This document shows positions 24,647-32,868 of a stretch of DNA of 64,000 nucleotides, piece by piece. The notes under the pieces were generated by a model, which worked only from the letters and a program-made list of their open reading frames with translations, was not told the origin of the DNA and made no database searches. The DNA comes from Acidiferrobacterales bacterium (GTDB taxonomy: Bacteria; Pseudomonadota; Gammaproteobacteria; Arenicellales; JAJDZL01): NCBI GenBank assembly GCA_028820695.1, contig JAPPIB010000042.1, positions 1 to 64,000 of the forward strand, in the 5' to 3' direction. The first letter of the stretch is position 1. Each line of letters opens with the position of its first letter. Made by a program: the position numbers and the translations under genes.

Positions 24647-25339
24647 ATGGATATTGCAGCAATCGTAACCAATCTGCCGCTTTATTTTGAGGGGCTTGTT
24701 ACCACAGTCCAACTGGTGGTCTTGGCTCTCGCCCTGGGATTGGTGTTGGCAGTGCCACTCGCATTGCTGGCAAGCAGCAACAGTGCGACTGCATATATCC
24801 TGCCGAAAGCCTTCATATACTTTTTTCGGGGAACACCTTTGATTGTGCAGATGTACATCATCTATTATGGAGCCGGGCAGTTCGAACCTTTACGAGAAAG
24901 TATTTTCTGGCCAATATTCAAGGAGGCGTACACGTGCGCACTCATTGCGTTCGCACTCAACACTGCGGCTTATACAGCTGAAATTCTACGAGGCGCAATC
25001 CTCGCCACACCTTATGGAGAAATTGAAGCCGCACGTGCATGTGGAATGTCAAAATGGTTGGCTATGAGGCGGGTCGTTTTACCGAACTCGTTCCGCAGAG
25101 CGCTTCCCGCGTACGGAAATGAAGTCATCTTCATGCTTCACGGCAGCGCTCTCGCCGGTGTGATTACGATCATTGACCTGTTCGGAGCGGCGAGAATCGT
25201 CAATTCAAGACATTTCGTACCGTTTGAGTCTTTCATAACTGCGGGCGTATTCTATCTGATACTCACCTTTGCGATCATCTGGATATTCAAGCGAGTTGAG
25301 TTTCGATGGCACGCTCATTTGCGACAGAGAGATTCCTGA
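24647..25339 (+). CDS. Amino-acid ABC transporter permease (HisM-like)
   Basis: A 230-residue HisMQ-family permease. It contains PLYFEGLVTTVQLVVLALAL, YFFRGTPLIVQMYIIYYG (family hallmark FRGTPLIVQ), the EAA loop GEIEAARACGMSKWLAMRRV and GVITIIDLFGAARIVNSR. Last gene of the importer; 25340-25443 holds no gene before the convergent sHdr cluster. Confidence 0.9.
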   Translation: MDIAAIVTNLPLYFEGLVTTVQLVVLALALGLVLAVPLALLASSNSATAYILPKAFIYFFRGTPLIVQMYIIYYGAGQFEPLRESIFWPIFKEAYTCALIAFALNTAAYTAEILRGAILATPYGEIEAARACGMSKWLAMRRVVLPNSFRRALPAYGNEVIFMLHGSALAGVITIIDLFGAARIVNSRHFVPFESFITAGVFYLILTFAIIWIFKRVEFRWHAHLRQRDS

Positions 25340-25443
25340 GAAACGTTTATTCTGTCCGCGTCACATAAAGACTGCTATTCACTTATACGTGTAACTTCTG
25401 TAGCGGTTAGGTCAAAGAACGGTCGAAAAATTCGCTCAACTTG

Positions 25444-25674
25444 TCAAGCGCCTGATTTTTCGAGTAAGAAGATATAGACTCCATTTTCCTGACTGGACTC
25501 AAGTAGTTTGTGGCCGGTCTGTCGACACAAAGCCTCAAAGTCCATCACCGACCCGGGGTCGGTTGAATGTACTTCCAATGTTTGCCCGGAATTCATCCCG
25601 GCGATTTCCTTTTTTGCCTTGAGTATCGGCAAAGGGCAGTTTAATCCTTTTGTATCAAGTACCTGATCTGGCAT
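25444..25674 (-). CDS. tusA: TusA-family sulfur carrier
   Basis: A 76-residue protein with the TusA/SirA motif LDTKGLNCPLPILKAKKEI, in which Cys of CPxP carries a persulfide, and PGSVMDFEALCRQTGHKLLE. Located at the end of the sHdr cluster, it is expected to pass sulfane sulfur to DsrE and onward to the sHdr complex rather than to serve tRNA thiolation. 54 bp downstream of lbpA. Confidence 0.92.
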   Translation of the reverse strand: MPDQVLDTKGLNCPLPILKAKKEIAGMNSGQTLEVHSTDPGSVMDFEALCRQTGHKLLESSQENGVYIFLLEKSGA

Positions 25675-25728
25675 TTACAGTACCTCCTTGCGAACCAGTA
25701 TAAGGGACATAGGTTTGCAGGGCTTCGG

Positions 25729-26172
25729 TCATGGGTTACATCCATCAAAACCGTCGGCTTGCATTTTCGCCTCATAGGGGCCGGCAATCTCGCCACCCGC
25801 TTTAAGCTGGGGTTTGATTGATGTCCAGTCGTCGACACGAATCTTCATCAGCCATCCGTCACCGTATGGCGCTGAATTGGCAAGACCTGGAGAGGTGCTG
25901 ATCACGTCGTTTACTTCCACAACCTCACCACCGGTGAGCAGTTTGGCCGGGCCGACCCACTTGCCGGATTCCACAGTCGCGCAACTTCGCCCCGGTTGCA
26001 CCTTGCGACCGGCTCGCTTGGGTGTGATTGCGACAATTTGACCAGCCATCGCAGACGCTACAGAAGTCATTCCCACAGTGATCGTATCGTCGTCATTTTC
26101 GCGATACCAGATGTTGTTTTCTACATCATAGAGAAGTTCATCCGGAAAATCACATCCGCGTACTGTAATCAT
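25729..26172 (-). CDS. lbpA: Lipoate-binding protein of the sHdr system (GcvH-like)
   Basis: A 147-residue GcvH-fold protein (NNIWYRENDDDTITVGMTSV, GQIVAITPKRAGRKVQPG, then CATVESGKWVGPAKLLTGGE and VVEVNDVIS). The lysine in ESGKW is at the lipoylation position. In known sHdr systems a dedicated lipoate-binding protein carries sulfur intermediates through the Hdr-like complex and is not a glycine-cleavage protein. Its start overlaps the upstream gene by 4 bp. No lipoate ligase or LipS/LipT genes are in the window. Confidence 0.9.
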   Translation of the reverse strand: MITVRGCDFPDELLYDVENNIWYRENDDDTITVGMTSVASAMAGQIVAITPKRAGRKVQPGRSCATVESGKWVGPAKLLTGGEVVEVNDVISTSPGLANSAPYGDGWLMKIRVDDWTSIKPQLKAGGEIAGPYEAKMQADGFDGCNP

Positions 26173-26591
26173 TGATCAGTTACCTCACTGTGTCGGGTTC
26201 TGAGCGGTTTGGACGAACAGCAAAACTCTCCCAGTTGCTGAACTTCCAGTTTGCCGCGTACAAAATAGAGTAAATGCATTGCAACCATTGCCATCATACT
26301 TGTTTGGGAGACTTCATTCTTCATGCGGTATAGGTTAACCTGATACACAAGTTCCCTGCAAGTGTCCCTGCATGCAAGAAACGAAGGATCGTTTATTGCA
26401 CCCTGTCTGTGCAATGCGAGCAATCTATACCTCTCATGCTTGGCAGATGTTGGTTCAAGCTTGTGACTTACGAGCCAATTCTCCAAAATCTGCTCGCCGA
26501 GTCTCAGCAGATGTTCAGCTGGGTCGGGCACAGTTTGTGGATTGTCGCGTACCGACTTGATGTTGCTCTCGAGTTCAGAAAATTCAATCAT
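26169..26591 (-). CDS. Hypothetical protein within the sHdr cluster
   Basis: A 140-residue soluble, helix-rich protein. It begins MIEFSELESNIKSVRDNPQ and includes LVSHKLEPTSAKHERYRLLA, FLACRDTCRELVYQVNLYRM and MMAMVAMHLLYFVRGKLEVQ. It overlaps hdrB2 by 4 bp and lbpA by 4 bp, so it is translationally coupled to both. I know no function. Cysteines in CRDTC and CCSS could bind a cofactor or persulfide, but no standard motif is present. An assembly or sulfur-transfer role is inferred from position only. Confidence 0.65.
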   Translation of the reverse strand: MIEFSELESNIKSVRDNPQTVPDPAEHLLRLGEQILENWLVSHKLEPTSAKHERYRLLALHRQGAINDPSFLACRDTCRELVYQVNLYRMKNEVSQTSMMAMVAMHLLYFVRGKLEVQQLGEFCCSSKPLRTRHSEVTDQ

Positions 26592-27541
26592 GCCAATCCC
26601 TTCTCGCGAAGAAGACCAAGCGAATCCGAAATATTTTCCTGAATCCCCAATTTACGCGGCGATAAACCGAGTGCCAGACCGAGTAGTTGGGTGAAATACA
26701 GCATGACCGGTTTGGTGGCAATGTTCAGGGTTTCTTCGGCGCGTATCTGGTGCATTTCAAGTCCGGTATGGCAGGTCGGACACTCTGTCGCAATCACATC
26801 CGCACCACAGGTTTCAGCCGCTTGCAGGATGTTGAGGACAAGACGTGTTGATGTGTCACTGTCTGACAAGGTGTGAGCACCGCCGCAACATGCTGTCTTC
26901 AGGGGGAAATCTATAACTTGAGCTCCAGCAGCTCGTAGCAGATCGTCCATAAAATGCGGGTCGGTTGTTGACTCACTGCCTTCACCCTGATCCTTTTCCG
27001 GGAAAATGTGACGTGGTCGGGTGTACATGCAACCGTAATAATTGACGATTTTCAGGCCATCCAGTGAATTTTTCACTTGGCGGGCGAGATTCTCTTCTCC
27101 GATTGCGTGTTTGATCCAGTCGAGCGCATGTATCGTTTCCACGTCTCCAGCGGAGTACTCCGGAACTTTCGACTTTCTGGACAACTTTTCGAGAACCGAC
27201 CTGGTCTGTTCTCGATGAGTCACATCGTGCTCGGCTTTCTTAAGGTTGTGATAGCAGCCGTTGCACGGTGCCATCACTACATCGAGTCCCATTTTGTGTT
27301 TGGCAATCGCCATGTTGCGAACGGACAAAAAGTTCTGAATCTCAGGATCGATGTTCTTGACTTCCATCGCTCCACAACAATTCCAATCCTTGATCTCGAC
27401 CAGGTCCAGACCGAGTTTCTTTCCAACCTGCTTGGTAGAGCGGTTGTACGCGTGTCCAGTACCTTCCAACGCGCAGCCAGGATAATAGCCAACCCGTTGC
27501 AAATCAGTTCTCAGCTGTTCGTTCTTAGCCATGCATGTCAC
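26588..27541 (-). CDS. hdrB2: sHdrB2, CCG-domain subunit
   Basis: A 317-residue HdrB-like subunit with two complete CCG domains. The first is YYPGCALEGTG, then DWNCCGAMEV and APCNGCYHN; the second is YYGCMYTRP, then TACCGGAHT and ECPTCHTGLE. In methanogen HdrB these hold noncubane [4Fe-4S] clusters that split a disulfide; in sulfur oxidisers the complex works oxidatively on LbpA-bound sulfur. An inner ATG at 27532 is an alternative start. It follows hdrC2 directly. Confidence 0.92.
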   Translation of the reverse strand: MTCMAKNEQLRTDLQRVGYYPGCALEGTGHAYNRSTKQVGKKLGLDLVEIKDWNCCGAMEVKNIDPEIQNFLSVRNMAIAKHKMGLDVVMAPCNGCYHNLKKAEHDVTHREQTRSVLEKLSRKSKVPEYSAGDVETIHALDWIKHAIGEENLARQVKNSLDGLKIVNYYGCMYTRPRHIFPEKDQGEGSESTTDPHFMDDLLRAAGAQVIDFPLKTACCGGAHTLSDSDTSTRLVLNILQAAETCGADVIATECPTCHTGLEMHQIRAEETLNIATKPVMLYFTQLLGLALGLSPRKLGIQENISDSLGLLREKGLA

Positions 27542-27542
27542 T

Positions 27543-28280
27543 TCATTGTTCAGTGCGATTCAACACCTTGTTTCGTTCTCCGATCCGTTCATTCAGATAT
27601 TCATCGATTGCACTCGATGAAGCTTTCCAGTTCTTGGTTCTGGGGCGAAGCAAAGTGGAAATGCCCATTTTGATCATGAGTGTGATCGGCAGTCCCCGAA
27701 GCAGGCCTTTTGCCAATCGAACCAACCAATTCTGAAACAGCGGTTGCGAAGTACGGTTGAAATAGTTTCGTATCACGCGTCCTTCCTCGATCTTGCCGGT
27801 TTCCAGGACCTGCGAATAGAATTCCTCGTCAAAATGCATTGAATTTGATTTCGGTGTATGCCCTTTGTGCTCGAGCCAATGGCTCAACGCCTTCATGACT
27901 CCTTCAGGCTCAACGTCACGCGGGCAGACATGTGTGCACTTGTGGCATGAAACACATTGCCAGATGATGTCCTTGTCTCTGACGAGTTCCTGTTCCATAC
28001 CCAGGCGCGCAAGATATATCCAGTAGCGAGGGTTGAAGTCGGGATTGACCGCATTGACCGTGCATGAGTTGGTACATGCACCACATTGCCAGCAACGATG
28101 GATCCGAGAGCCGCCCGGAAATGCCGCAATTTCTTCTTCAAGGTCCTCGTTGTAATCATTGACGACACGCGATTCAATAAACGTACTCCATTGTCCCGAT
28201 ACATCGACACCGTCGATATCAAGCTTCTCGTGCTCCCGAAGATTCTCCGGACGAATCAGTGACTTCTCATGAATGGGCAT
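27543..28280 (-). CDS. hdrC2: sHdrC2, iron-sulfur subunit
   Basis: A 245-residue HdrC-like protein carrying two four-cysteine motifs, CWQCGACTNSCTV (about residues 64-76) and CVSCHKCTHVCPR (about 109-121). The first lacks the usual proline after its last Cys. The C-terminal half (WLVRLAKGLLRGLPITLMIK and a basic tail) is amphipathic. Partner of HdrB2, whose gene follows with 1 bp between. Confidence 0.92.
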   Translation of the reverse strand: MPIHEKSLIRPENLREHEKLDIDGVDVSGQWSTFIESRVVNDYNEDLEEEIAAFPGGSRIHRCWQCGACTNSCTVNAVNPDFNPRYWIYLARLGMEQELVRDKDIIWQCVSCHKCTHVCPRDVEPEGVMKALSHWLEHKGHTPKSNSMHFDEEFYSQVLETGKIEEGRVIRNYFNRTSQPLFQNWLVRLAKGLLRGLPITLMIKMGISTLLRPRTKNWKASSSAIDEYLNERIGERNKVLNRTEQ

Positions 28281-28298
28281 TTGATCAGGATTGCGATA

Positions 28299-29186
28299 TC
28301 AATGCGTGGAAGCGTCGATCAGTTCGGAGAGTCGATGCCGGGACCCATCTGCCAGCACCATATGTGTCAGACCATTGCCTGTCAGTGCAGCATCCAGACC
28401 CAGCATTCTCAGTGCGTAGTCGAAAGGAGTGCCCGACTGACTGAACTCGGTTTTCAGGAAACTGCCACCCTGGGATCCGATGTACTGGCTGTACACCCAG
28501 GCGAACAGTATGTCCATGATGAAATTGTGATTCGCGTAGATCCCTGCGTTTTCCAGAAAACCGTGCAGTTCCCGTCTCAATTCCAGATGTGTACGAACTC
28601 CATCGGAAATTTCGAGTCTGTTGTTCTTCATCTCAGCGAACCAGACTTCTCTCAGGACGCCGGTATTTGACTCTCTGTCCCACACCCACCGGGTCATCAG
28701 TGGGAACTCGTCTGGACTTCGATAATGCACAATCTCTGCCGCGAGGTCCTGAATCCAACGATCCTTCGCATCGAGTGCCAGTTCCGCTTTCAGTGTCTGA
28801 ATTCGACTGTCAGCGTTTTCCAACGTAATTCCATTGAGCAGTGTCTTTATCGTATCGCGCAGAAATTCAAATCCTCTGGCTTGAAGAAGCAACCGGATAC
28901 GTCTTCGTACGGTCGGCATGAATGCACATACATCAAAAAATTCTGTATCGGTCATCATGTCTGCGTCATCCGAAAAAATTCTCTGAAACAACAGGGATTT
29001 TCCGCGGACTCCCTCAACGATCGTTTCGATACCGCCGAGCTTGTCGCCGCATTCAATCATTGAATCGAACGCGGTATGTAAAAACGCACCATCCAAGTGC
29101 AAAACGGGTGTGCTGTGCATGATCTGTGATTCGGGAGTGAATTCCTGTAATCTGTCAGAAACGAAGTCGCTGTACCCGATGAACAA
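28299..29186 (-). CDS. Conserved hypothetical of the sHdr cluster
   Basis: A 295-residue soluble protein lying between hdrA and hdrC2, the position always filled by a conserved hypothetical gene in sHdr operons. It includes TPVLHLDGAFLHTAFDSMIE, LQARGFEFLRDTIKTLLNGI, MTRWVWDRESNTGVLREVWF and ILFAWVYSQYIGSQGGSFLK. I see no cofactor motif. Family knowledge ties it to the complex, but its activity is unknown. Confidence 0.75.
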   Translation of the reverse strand: MFIGYSDFVSDRLQEFTPESQIMHSTPVLHLDGAFLHTAFDSMIECGDKLGGIETIVEGVRGKSLLFQRIFSDDADMMTDTEFFDVCAFMPTVRRRIRLLLQARGFEFLRDTIKTLLNGITLENADSRIQTLKAELALDAKDRWIQDLAAEIVHYRSPDEFPLMTRWVWDRESNTGVLREVWFAEMKNNRLEISDGVRTHLELRRELHGFLENAGIYANHNFIMDILFAWVYSQYIGSQGGSFLKTEFSQSGTPFDYALRMLGLDAALTGNGLTHMVLADGSRHRLSELIDASTH

Positions 29187-29215
29187 CTCTAAAGACTCGA
29201 CTTTCCGACATCTCG

Positions 29216-30253
29216 TCAGGCAGCACGATTGATATTGCCCAACGCGGCCATCGCCGCTGCCTGGCCCTGCGCAATGGAATCATCGATCGTCTCCGGGCCG
29301 ATTGCAGCGCCGGCAACAAAGATTCCCGGTCTGGACGTTCCGGCAATCGAGTCGTATGAAGGCTGTTTCCTGATATGTCCGTGCGGTTCAAGCTCAACAC
29401 CAAAAGTGGCCGCAATATTGGGATTGTCGACGTTCGGATCCATTCCGATTGCGTGTACGACCAGATCAAACGGAATTGAAATCGGGCGTTTCACCAAGGT
29501 ATCCTCCCCCTTGAGCAAAACCCTGTTTCCGTCAAAGGTAACTTCCGCGATCCGCGCCTTGATGTATTTGACCTTGAACTCCTCCTGACTGCGCCAGTAG
29601 AACTGGCCTTCGTAAAGTCCGAATGTTCGGATATCCATGTAATAGATGTAAACGCTGCAGTCCGGCAGTTCCTCGCGGATTTCCATAGCCAGATTGGCTG
29701 ATACAGTGCAACAGATTTTTGAGCACCATTCACGGCCGATCTGGCGATCTCGGGAGCCCACACACAAAAGGATCGCAACGCGATCCGGCTTGCGGTTATC
29801 GGAAGGGCAGCGTACGCCATGGCCCGAGGATATCATCTGTTCCACCTGCGTAGTCGTTACGACGTCCGGGTGCGACCCGAATCCCCACTCAGGTTTGTTG
29901 ACCGAGTCAAAGTGCGTAAACCCGGTCGCGAGAATCACCGATGATGCCTCTACTTCCGAACCGTCAGACAGTTGTGCAGTAAACTGGCCGGCATCGCCAT
30001 CAAGGCGGGTTACAGTTGTCGAAGTCTTGACGTCGATTGCTGGCTTGCTTTCAACTGCGACGACCATTCTTCCAATGGCATCCTTCGCCCACTCGCCCGA
30101 TGGAACAAGGCGTGCGTAACCTGAGAGTATAGGCGCGCCGCCGAGGACTGATTCTCGTTCAACGAGGGTGGCGCAGTGTCCTGCCTCAGCCAGGGATCGA
30201 GCGGCGGACAAGCCTGCTGGACCACCGCCGACGATCAGGGTCGTAGCGGTCAC
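29216..30253 (-). CDS. hdrA: sHdrA, FAD subunit
   Basis: A 345-residue short HdrA. The FAD-binding GGGPAGLSAARSLAEAG is at the N-terminus, ATGFTHFDSV lies mid-protein and the second nucleotide segment GIFVAGAAIGPETIDDSIAQ at the C-terminus. A cysteine cluster CVGSRDRQIGREWCSKICC (about residues 178-196) binds the [4Fe-4S] of HdrA. It lacks the ferredoxin inserts of methanogen HdrA, as expected for the sulfur-oxidising type. Overlaps hdrB1 by 4 bp. Confidence 0.92.
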   Translation of the reverse strand: MTATTLIVGGGPAGLSAARSLAEAGHCATLVERESVLGGAPILSGYARLVPSGEWAKDAIGRMVVAVESKPAIDVKTSTTVTRLDGDAGQFTAQLSDGSEVEASSVILATGFTHFDSVNKPEWGFGSHPDVVTTTQVEQMISSGHGVRCPSDNRKPDRVAILLCVGSRDRQIGREWCSKICCTVSANLAMEIREELPDCSVYIYYMDIRTFGLYEGQFYWRSQEEFKVKYIKARIAEVTFDGNRVLLKGEDTLVKRPISIPFDLVVHAIGMDPNVDNPNIAATFGVELEPHGHIRKQPSYDSIAGTSRPGIFVAGAAIGPETIDDSIAQGQAAAMAALGNINRAA

Positions 30254-31617
30254 GCGCGGGCCTCGAACCCGGGACCGGAAGTGATTGCCCGACGCGGATC
30301 GTACAGCGTCTCAAAATTTCCTGCTTCCACGTCGACCAGATAGCTCTCAAATTGATTCTTGGCTAACTCCCAGTCAATACCGAGTTTATCCAGCAGAGGC
30401 TCAAATGCTGAGGCGTGCCAATGCAGCTGGGCAATTTTGTACGGATGGGCGCCACAGAGCACAGCTGCAAGCTGGCAGTCTGCCAGAATCGGCATTTCGT
30501 AGTGTTTGTCAACAGCTTTGCCAATCCATTGATTCTTGTCCAGTGTGGTGATACAGCCGGTGTCGTGCCCCACCATCACATCTGCCCGGGCCTCTTCGAC
30601 GGCAACCTTGATTTTTCGATCGATTGCGAAAGAGCGGGTGAATTCCCGTTCTGAAATGATGTGACGGAAACCGAATCCGCAGCAATCGTACCAAGTGGAG
30701 TAATCGATGACATTTGCCCCCAGTGCCTGAACCAGTCCTGTCGATACCGCTACGCGATTTCCATCCAGAACGTCATCATCATATATGACATCTTCCGGGA
30801 CCATTTTGTAGACATGGCATGCCGGATGGATAACGGCACGAATTTCCGATGCATCAATAGTCTGTCTCTCACTGATCTGATGCCGCATCACGTGCAGCCA
30901 TTCCGAATAGTGCACGATCTCTTCTGGAATCAGGATCTTGCCGTCAACCAGGCGCCCGATTTTTGCGAGAATTTTCTTTACCTGTTCCCGCAGTTCAGCC
31001 GAACGGAGCAGAAACTGCCTCATTTCCTTGTAGTTTCCAAACGATGTTCCGCAGTGAACCAACGGATAGTAGTGCGCGTAGTCCAACCCTTCTGCGCGGG
31101 ATGCTACGTACGCCTGATGGAAATTTCTCAGAAAAACCGCTGCCAGGGAAACTACGTTCCCGATTCCCGAACCATGGTAGTTCCAGGCGGTACAGGAAGT
31201 CTGGTCGGTTTCGTCGAGATACTCCGTTCCAAGCTCGTTCATGAGCCAAAGCAACGACGTGGGGTAACCGGGAATATTACCGCATTGTCCACAGGACTTG
31301 TGATGCCATAGACGATTCGTTGGAATTTTCTTATCCCAGCCATAGAGTGTCTTTGTCATTACCGGCTTGTGTCCATCGTTGACCCGATGTACCACGATTT
31401 CCCCATCCTTTTCCAACTGCCACATAATGTCACGGACATCTTCGACTTGCTCGCGGGATGTGAGCATTGCCCGCTTGTCTATTTTCGCTTCCACCCATTG
31501 CGTGGCCGCCTGCGCCTGCTGCGGATCCAGGTTCGAATCCTTCCACTCCGCACCGTGTCCGGTAAATCTGTGCTCAGAATTCTGATTTCCAAACGGAACC
31601 ATAACGCTCATTTCCAA
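30250..31617 (-). CDS. hdrB1: sHdrB1, CCG-domain subunit
   Basis: A 455-residue HdrB-like subunit, longer than HdrB2. The N-terminal CCG domain is modified (HKSCGQCGNIPG, DQTSCTAWNYHG, PLVHCGTSFGN). The second domain shows VIHPACHVYKM, STWYDCCGFGFRHIISE and VGHDTGCITTLDKN, where the last cysteine pair is reduced to one Cys. This asymmetry against HdrB2 matches the sHdr pattern of two non-identical B subunits. 31 bp after hdrC1. Confidence 0.9.
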   Translation of the reverse strand: MEMSVMVPFGNQNSEHRFTGHGAEWKDSNLDPQQAQAATQWVEAKIDKRAMLTSREQVEDVRDIMWQLEKDGEIVVHRVNDGHKPVMTKTLYGWDKKIPTNRLWHHKSCGQCGNIPGYPTSLLWLMNELGTEYLDETDQTSCTAWNYHGSGIGNVVSLAAVFLRNFHQAYVASRAEGLDYAHYYPLVHCGTSFGNYKEMRQFLLRSAELREQVKKILAKIGRLVDGKILIPEEIVHYSEWLHVMRHQISERQTIDASEIRAVIHPACHVYKMVPEDVIYDDDVLDGNRVAVSTGLVQALGANVIDYSTWYDCCGFGFRHIISEREFTRSFAIDRKIKVAVEEARADVMVGHDTGCITTLDKNQWIGKAVDKHYEMPILADCQLAAVLCGAHPYKIAQLHWHASAFEPLLDKLGIDWELAKNQFESYLVDVEAGNFETLYDPRRAITSGPGFEARA

Positions 31618-31648
31618 TCTCCTCTATTGTGTTTCCAGTGTCTTAAGA

Positions 31649-32377
31649 TCAGCCATCATCCTGCTCATCCAGCCAGTCTTCGTATTCTTCGCGCTTCTCA
31701 TCCATGATATCTACAATGACGTCAAATAGATTTTCATCGATCGTTTCCAGCTGATCAAGGACGCCGGACTCTTCCCAGATTGTGTATAGCTCAATTGACG
31801 TCTTCAGATTGACTTCCCATGCGGTATCGATGGTATGCATGGTCGGCATCGGGACCGCTTTGCGCAGTACCTGCAAAGGGGCATCTATCTTGCTGATGTT
31901 GGGACCCCAGTCGGCGAAGTGGTCGGGTGTGATCATGTTGGGTGCCAGTTGATTCCCAGTCGAGATCAGCTTAAGCATCACGCGGGAGAACGGTCGAAGA
32001 ACATCCTTGGCGGACTGCATTCCGTGCTTGATTGAAACTTCCCGCAAGATGCTGACCAGACCGCCTGGAGAATTACCGAACGGACAGCGGGCGGCGCAGG
32101 TATAGCATTGCGCGCAGGCCCAGATTTTTTCCTGCATGGCATCATAGATTCCTTCGAGATTCTCAGTCCAGAGCAATTGCACAATTTCTCTGGGTGAGTA
32201 ATCGAAATAGTGTGCAGACGGGCAGGTGGCGGTGCAGATTCCGCAATTCAGACAGCCATGCAGTTCGTGGTCATAGAGCGGATGTTCACAGATATCCGAA
32301 AAAATCTCTTCCAACTGATCGCGGCCGATCTCATGTTCGGTCAGCGGATCACCGATTGTCATGGCTGCTGATGACAT
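31649..32377 (-). CDS. hdrC1: sHdrC1, iron-sulfur subunit
   Basis: About 242 residues with two [4Fe-4S] motifs, CLNCGICTATCPS and CAQCYTCAARCPF, followed by a long acidic C-terminus ending EEYEDWLDEQDDG. The frame is open to 32464, which would overlap dsrE by 79 bp. The ATG at 32377, 8 bp after the dsrE stop and preceded by GAGTGAG, is the sensible start (MSSAAMTIGDPL). It passes electrons between HdrA and HdrB1. Confidence 0.9.
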   Translation of the reverse strand: MSSAAMTIGDPLTEHEIGRDQLEEIFSDICEHPLYDHELHGCLNCGICTATCPSAHYFDYSPREIVQLLWTENLEGIYDAMQEKIWACAQCYTCAARCPFGNSPGGLVSILREVSIKHGMQSAKDVLRPFSRVMLKLISTGNQLAPNMITPDHFADWGPNISKIDAPLQVLRKAVPMPTMHTIDTAWEVNLKTSIELYTIWEESGVLDQLETIDENLFDVIVDIMDEKREEYEDWLDEQDDG

Positions 32378-32385
32378 TCGCTCAC

Positions 32386-32766
32386 TCAGTAACTGAGCAC
32401 CTTGGTTTCCTCTTCCTCCATCACGCGTTCGATGACGTAGGCACCACCTACAATACCCTCGCATTCCGGTATGAGGTCATCGGGCGTCATGTCAAAAAGA
32501 TCCAGATTCGGCGAGCAGCAGAAAAACTTGACGCCTGCCTCGTATGCATCCTGGATGAAGTTATAAACGGACTTGTCCGAGCCAGGTTTCACAAATATGG
32601 TCTCGGCGACGCCTTTTTTCATGAGTTTGCCGGCAGTGGCCGTGCAGATCACCTCCACCTCATACTCCATCGCTGCGGCCACTGACGCCTGAAAAATCGG
32701 CGCCCCCATCTCCTCTCCATTTGAGGGGTCGGAATTGACCATCATGATTACTAATTTTTCTGCCAT
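32386..32766 (-). CDS. dsrE3: DsrE-family sulfurtransferase (DsrE3-like)
   Basis: A 126-residue DsrE/F-fold protein (KLVIMMVNSDPSNGEEMGAP, ASVAAAMEYEVEVICTATAG, YEAGVKFFCCSPNLDLFDMT). The cysteine pair in FFCCSPN includes the conserved persulfide-carrying Cys. First gene of the sHdr transcription unit; it should exchange sulfane sulfur with TusA. A palindromic operator candidate lies 50 bp upstream. Confidence 0.88.
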   Translation of the reverse strand: MAEKLVIMMVNSDPSNGEEMGAPIFQASVAAAMEYEVEVICTATAGKLMKKGVAETIFVKPGSDKSVYNFIQDAYEAGVKFFCCSPNLDLFDMTPDDLIPECEGIVGGAYVIERVMEEEETKVLSY

Positions 32767-32816
32767 AGTATTTGTTTGATTCTCAGGTTGAGCACATGGA
32801 TTGAAACTTTATTTTA

Positions 32817-32840
32817 ATATATTAGAAATTTCTAATATAT
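32817..32840. promoter_or_regulatory. Perfect 24-bp palindrome, operator candidate for the sHdr operon
   Basis: Each half is ATATATTAGAAA and its exact complement, centred between 32828 and 32829, with no spacer or mismatch. It is 50 bp upstream of dsrE3 and 28 bp from the end of the GATase-like gene. ArsR-family persulfide-sensing repressors (BigR/SqrR/sHdrR type) bind AT-rich palindromes in front of sulfur-oxidation operons, so this is a good operator candidate. No such regulator gene is in the window. Confidence 0.65.
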
Positions 32841-32868
32841 CGCATTTTATTCAGCCCATCAGCGATCA

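Noticed and set aside
25729-26172. Glycine-cleavage H protein
   Set aside because: Located inside the sHdr cluster with no gcvT or gcvP nearby; fits the sHdr lipoate-binding protein instead.
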